Below, one piece after another: positions 5,507 to 7,021 of a stretch of DNA of 7,021 bases. Within the stretch, counting starts at the first letter, position 1. Every line of letters begins with the position of its first letter. The notes under the pieces are model-generated. The model saw only the letters and a list, made by a program, of their open reading frames with translations, searched no databases and was not told the origin of the DNA. The position numbers were made by a program, and so were the translations under genes. The DNA comes from Deltaproteobacteria bacterium (lineage in GTDB: Bacteria; Myxococcota_A; UBA796; UBA9615), in the NCBI GenBank assembly GCA_029261955.1, contig JAJDAI010001174.1, positions 1-7,021 on the forward strand, written 5' to 3'.

Positions 5507-6760
5507 ATGTTCACGCGCCGCCCGCGACTCCGTCGCTGCAAGGTCATCCGCCCCTACTCCTCGGTGACGACCCGGGCACCTGAAGACGATCCCAAGTCGG
5601 CGGGGCTCGATCCCGAGGTGCCCGATCGCATCTGGAAGCAGGTCGAGCGGCTCTACGCGACGGGCGTGCAGCCCGGCATCCAGCTCTGCATCCGGCGCCG
5701 CGGCCAGGTCATCCTGCACCGCGCGATCGGCCACGCCCACGGCAACGGCCCGGACGACAAGAAGAACCCGTCCAGGACGCTGCTGACGCCGGCGACGCCC
5801 ATCTGCATCTTCTCGGCGAGCAAGGCCATCACGGCCATGCTCATCCACCACCTGGACGACGAGGGGCTGCTGCACGTCGACGACCGCGTCGCGCACTACA
5901 TCCCGGAGTTCGCGCAGCAGGGCAAGGAGTGGATCACGCTGCGCCACGTCCTGACGCACCGCGCAGGCATCTCGGTCGTGCCCTCGGAGTACAACAAGCC
6001 CGAGCTCCTGGGCGAGCAGGACCTCATCCTGCGCCTGCTCTGCGAAGCGGAGCCCAGCAGCCGCGCCGGCGGGCGCCTCGCCTACCACGCGCTCACGGGC
6101 GGCTTCATCCTGGGCGCGATCATCGAGCGGGTGACGGGCAAGCCCATCCGCCAGGTCCTGGACGAGGTCGTGCGCACGCCGCTGGGCCTGAAGGACTTCG
6201 ACTACGGCATCGCGCCGGAGCGCCTCGACGAGGTCGCGACCAACTACTACACCGGCCCCAACGCCCCCTGGCCCATCTCCCGGGTGCCGCACCAGTCGCT
6301 GGGCATGAGCTTCCGCAAGGCCACGGAGCTGTCCAACTCGCCCGCCTACCTCACCGGGGTCGTGCCCTCGGGCAACATCATCGGCACGGCGGACGAGGCC
6401 TGCCGCTTCTTCGAGATGATGCGCAACGGCGGCGAGCTCGATGGCCACCGGGTGTTCAGCAAACGCACGGTGGACCGGGCGATCACCGAGACGGCCTTCC
6501 TGGAGATGGACTTCTCGCTGCTGCTGCCGATCCGCTACGGCTCCGGCCTGATGCTCGGCGGCAAGGGGCTGTCCCCCTTCGGCCCCAACACCCGCCGCGC
6601 CTACGGGCACCTCGGCTTCATCAACATCATGGTCTGGGCCGACCCGCAGCGGGAGCTCAGCGCGGCCTTGATGACCACCGGCAAGCCCTTCATCAGCCGC
6701 CATCTGCTGCCCCTCTGGGGCCTGCTCTCCGCCATCAGCAAGGGCATCCCGACGACCTGA
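5507..6760 (+). CDS. Serine hydrolase, beta-lactamase/family VIII esterase-like (PF00144-like)
   Basis: The protein has 417 residues and no signal peptide or membrane segment; the Arg-rich N-terminus suggests a cytoplasmic enzyme. SxxK is SASK (S103, K106), inside the typical PICIFSASKAITAMLI segment. The second motif region reads YHALTGGFILG: Tyr193 is kept but the usual Asn of YxN is Ala195. I recall YHx in EstB/LipE-like hydrolases, so this fits a subfamily rather than decay. The third motif is GHLGF (H368, G370). These families cleave esters or related acyl bonds through the Ser nucleophile; I cannot name the substrate. The segment ILGAIIERVTGKP resembles LGRIIERVAGAP in the hydrolase at 507, but the two differ in localisation and in the rest of the sequence, so they are distant relatives. 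ATG 5507 is chosen although it has no ribosome binding site, because a TATACT box lies 9 bases upstream. GTG 5562 is an alternative start, also without a site. Confidence 0.9.
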   Translation: MFTRRPRLRRCKVIRPYSSVTTRAPEDDPKSAGLDPEVPDRIWKQVERLYATGVQPGIQLCIRRRGQVILHRAIGHAHGNGPDDKKNPSRTLLTPATPICIFSASKAITAMLIHHLDDEGLLHVDDRVAHYIPEFAQQGKEWITLRHVLTHRAGISVVPSEYNKPELLGEQDLILRLLCEAEPSSRAGGRLAYHALTGGFILGAIIERVTGKPIRQVLDEVVRTPLGLKDFDYGIAPERLDEVATNYYTGPNAPWPISRVPHQSLGMSFRKATELSNSPAYLTGVVPSGNIIGTADEACRFFEMMRNGGELDGHRVFSKRTVDRAITETAFLEMDFSLLLPIRYGSGLMLGGKGLSPFGPNTRRAYGHLGFINIMVWADPQRELSAALMTTGKPFISRHLLPLWGLLSAISKGIPTT

Positions 6761-6787
6761 GCGCGACCTTGCGGTGAAAGGAACCCG
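6757..6787. repeat. Short-period phased intergenic repeat, copy 2
   Basis: CTGAGCGCGA followed by CCTTGCGGTGAAAG and GAACCCG matches the order and spacing of elements in the copy at 1839-1887 (CTCAGCGCC, CTTGGCGTGAGA, GAACCCG). It lacks the two middle units. The stop codon TGA at 6758-6760 is inside the element. Both copies therefore begin at or within about 10 bases of the end of a PF00144-type hydrolase gene. Confidence 0.35.
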
Positions 6788-6852
6788 TTCCCACCCTTCT
6801 AGAGGGGCAGGGTCGGCGCGCTGGACCGGACGCCTCCCGCGCGTGACCGGGC

Positions 6853-6870
6853 GGCTGGATCGGGCCAGCC
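6853..6870 (+). terminator. Possible weak terminator hairpin after the 5507 gene
   Basis: GGCTGG at 6853-6858 and CCAGCC at 6865-6870 form a perfect 6-bp stem with a 6-base loop, followed by TTTCCCCCC. It lies about 90 bases after the stop of the hydrolase gene and before the next start at 6917. The U run is only three bases, so intrinsic termination is doubtful. The rest of this spacer (6788-6916) shows only small, weak inverted repeats. Confidence 0.3.
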
Positions 6871-6916
6871 TTTCCCCCCGCCGCTGGCAAGAGTCGTGAA
6901 GTAGGGTGGTTTCTGG

Positions 6917-7021
6917 ATGGCAACGACGCTGAGCAGCTCGGATCGACGACGTGCGCAGCAGGTGCGCAGCCGGGTCCTGGTTCTCTGCGCGCTGGCCATC
7001 GCGGTGTGGCTGGGCGTCCTC
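6917..7021 (+). CDS. Start of a membrane protein, 35 residues seen, cut by window edge
   Basis: An open frame from ATG 6917 reaches the right edge without a stop. It encodes a short polar start (MATTLSSSDRRRAQQVRSR) and then a hydrophobic segment (VLVLCALAIAVWLGVL, residues 20-35) that looks like a first transmembrane helix, with the Arg-rich side inside. An in-frame TAG at 6902-6904 and the absence of another in-frame start make ATG 6917 the only choice. The ribosome binding site is poor (GGGTGG at 6904-6909). The family cannot be told from 35 residues. A false open frame is possible in such GC-rich DNA, but the basic-then-hydrophobic pattern argues for a real gene. Confidence 0.6.
   Translation, partial: MATTLSSSDRRRAQQVRSRVLVLCALAIAVWLGVL

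Noticed and set aside
5471..6703. 410-codon open frame on the minus strand opposite the second hydrolase
   Set aside because: The plus frame has the SASK, YHA and HLG catalytic landmarks. The minus frame has none and its composition is typical of an antisense shadow.
6793..6813. Hairpin ACCCT / AGGGT near the TCTAGA palindrome
   Set aside because: The stem is only 5 bp with an 11-base loop, competes with a 4-bp alternative, and is not followed by a U run.
6885..6900. Sigma-54-like site TGGCAAGAGTCGTGAA before the last gene
   Set aside because: The -24 GG is present but the -12 GC reads GA, with other mismatches; too weak to call.

Overview
The window is about 70% GC, with protein-coding codons ending mostly in G or C. 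It carries two features typical of Myxococcota. One is a single Cys-rich repeat of the 'CGDG...CDDGN...GD.C...C' type (the myxobacterial disulfide repeat family) in the protein from 507. The other is an AgmX/PglI-type C-terminal tail in the protein from 1939. A Hanks-type Ser/Thr kinase and Asp-rich lipoproteins also fit a myxobacterial or related delta-lineage chromosome. Species cannot be read from the sequence. No rRNA, tRNA, CRISPR array, insertion sequence or prophage gene was seen.

Layout. 1-373 (minus): N-terminal part of a protein kinase that runs off the left edge. 374-506: divergent promoter region with a perfect 8-bp hairpin just before the ribosome binding site of the next gene. 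507-1829 (plus): a lipoprotein joining a disulfide repeat to a serine beta-lactamase/esterase-like domain. 1830-1938: spacer with a short phased repeat and a hairpin that can hide the next ribosome binding site. 1939-4533 (plus): a secreted VIT-vWA-AgmX tail protein. 4540-4565: a strong UUCG hairpin shared by two convergent genes. 4567-5394 (minus): an Asp/Glu-rich lipoprotein of unknown function. 5395-5506: a second divergent region, holding a 17-bp perfect dyad just upstream of a TATACT box. 5507-6760 (plus): a second, probably cytoplasmic, serine hydrolase of the same superfamily. 6761-6916: spacer with a second copy of the phased repeat and a weak hairpin. 6917-7021 (plus): the start of a membrane protein that runs off the right edge.

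How the genes may work together. Three adjacent products (507-1829, 1939-4533, 4567-5394) carry export signals, so the middle of the window encodes an envelope set: a surface hydrolase, a putative metal-dependent adhesion or scaffold protein, and an acidic lipoprotein. The first two are on the same strand and 109 bp apart and could be co-transcribed. There is no direct evidence that they form one machine. The kinase is divergent and probably a separate unit. I do not see a clear new multi-gene system. The most promising non-coding signals are the operator-like dyad with a nearly leaderless start at 5470-5507, the hairpin masking the ribosome binding site at 1908-1936, and two related phased repeats lying just after the two hydrolase genes.
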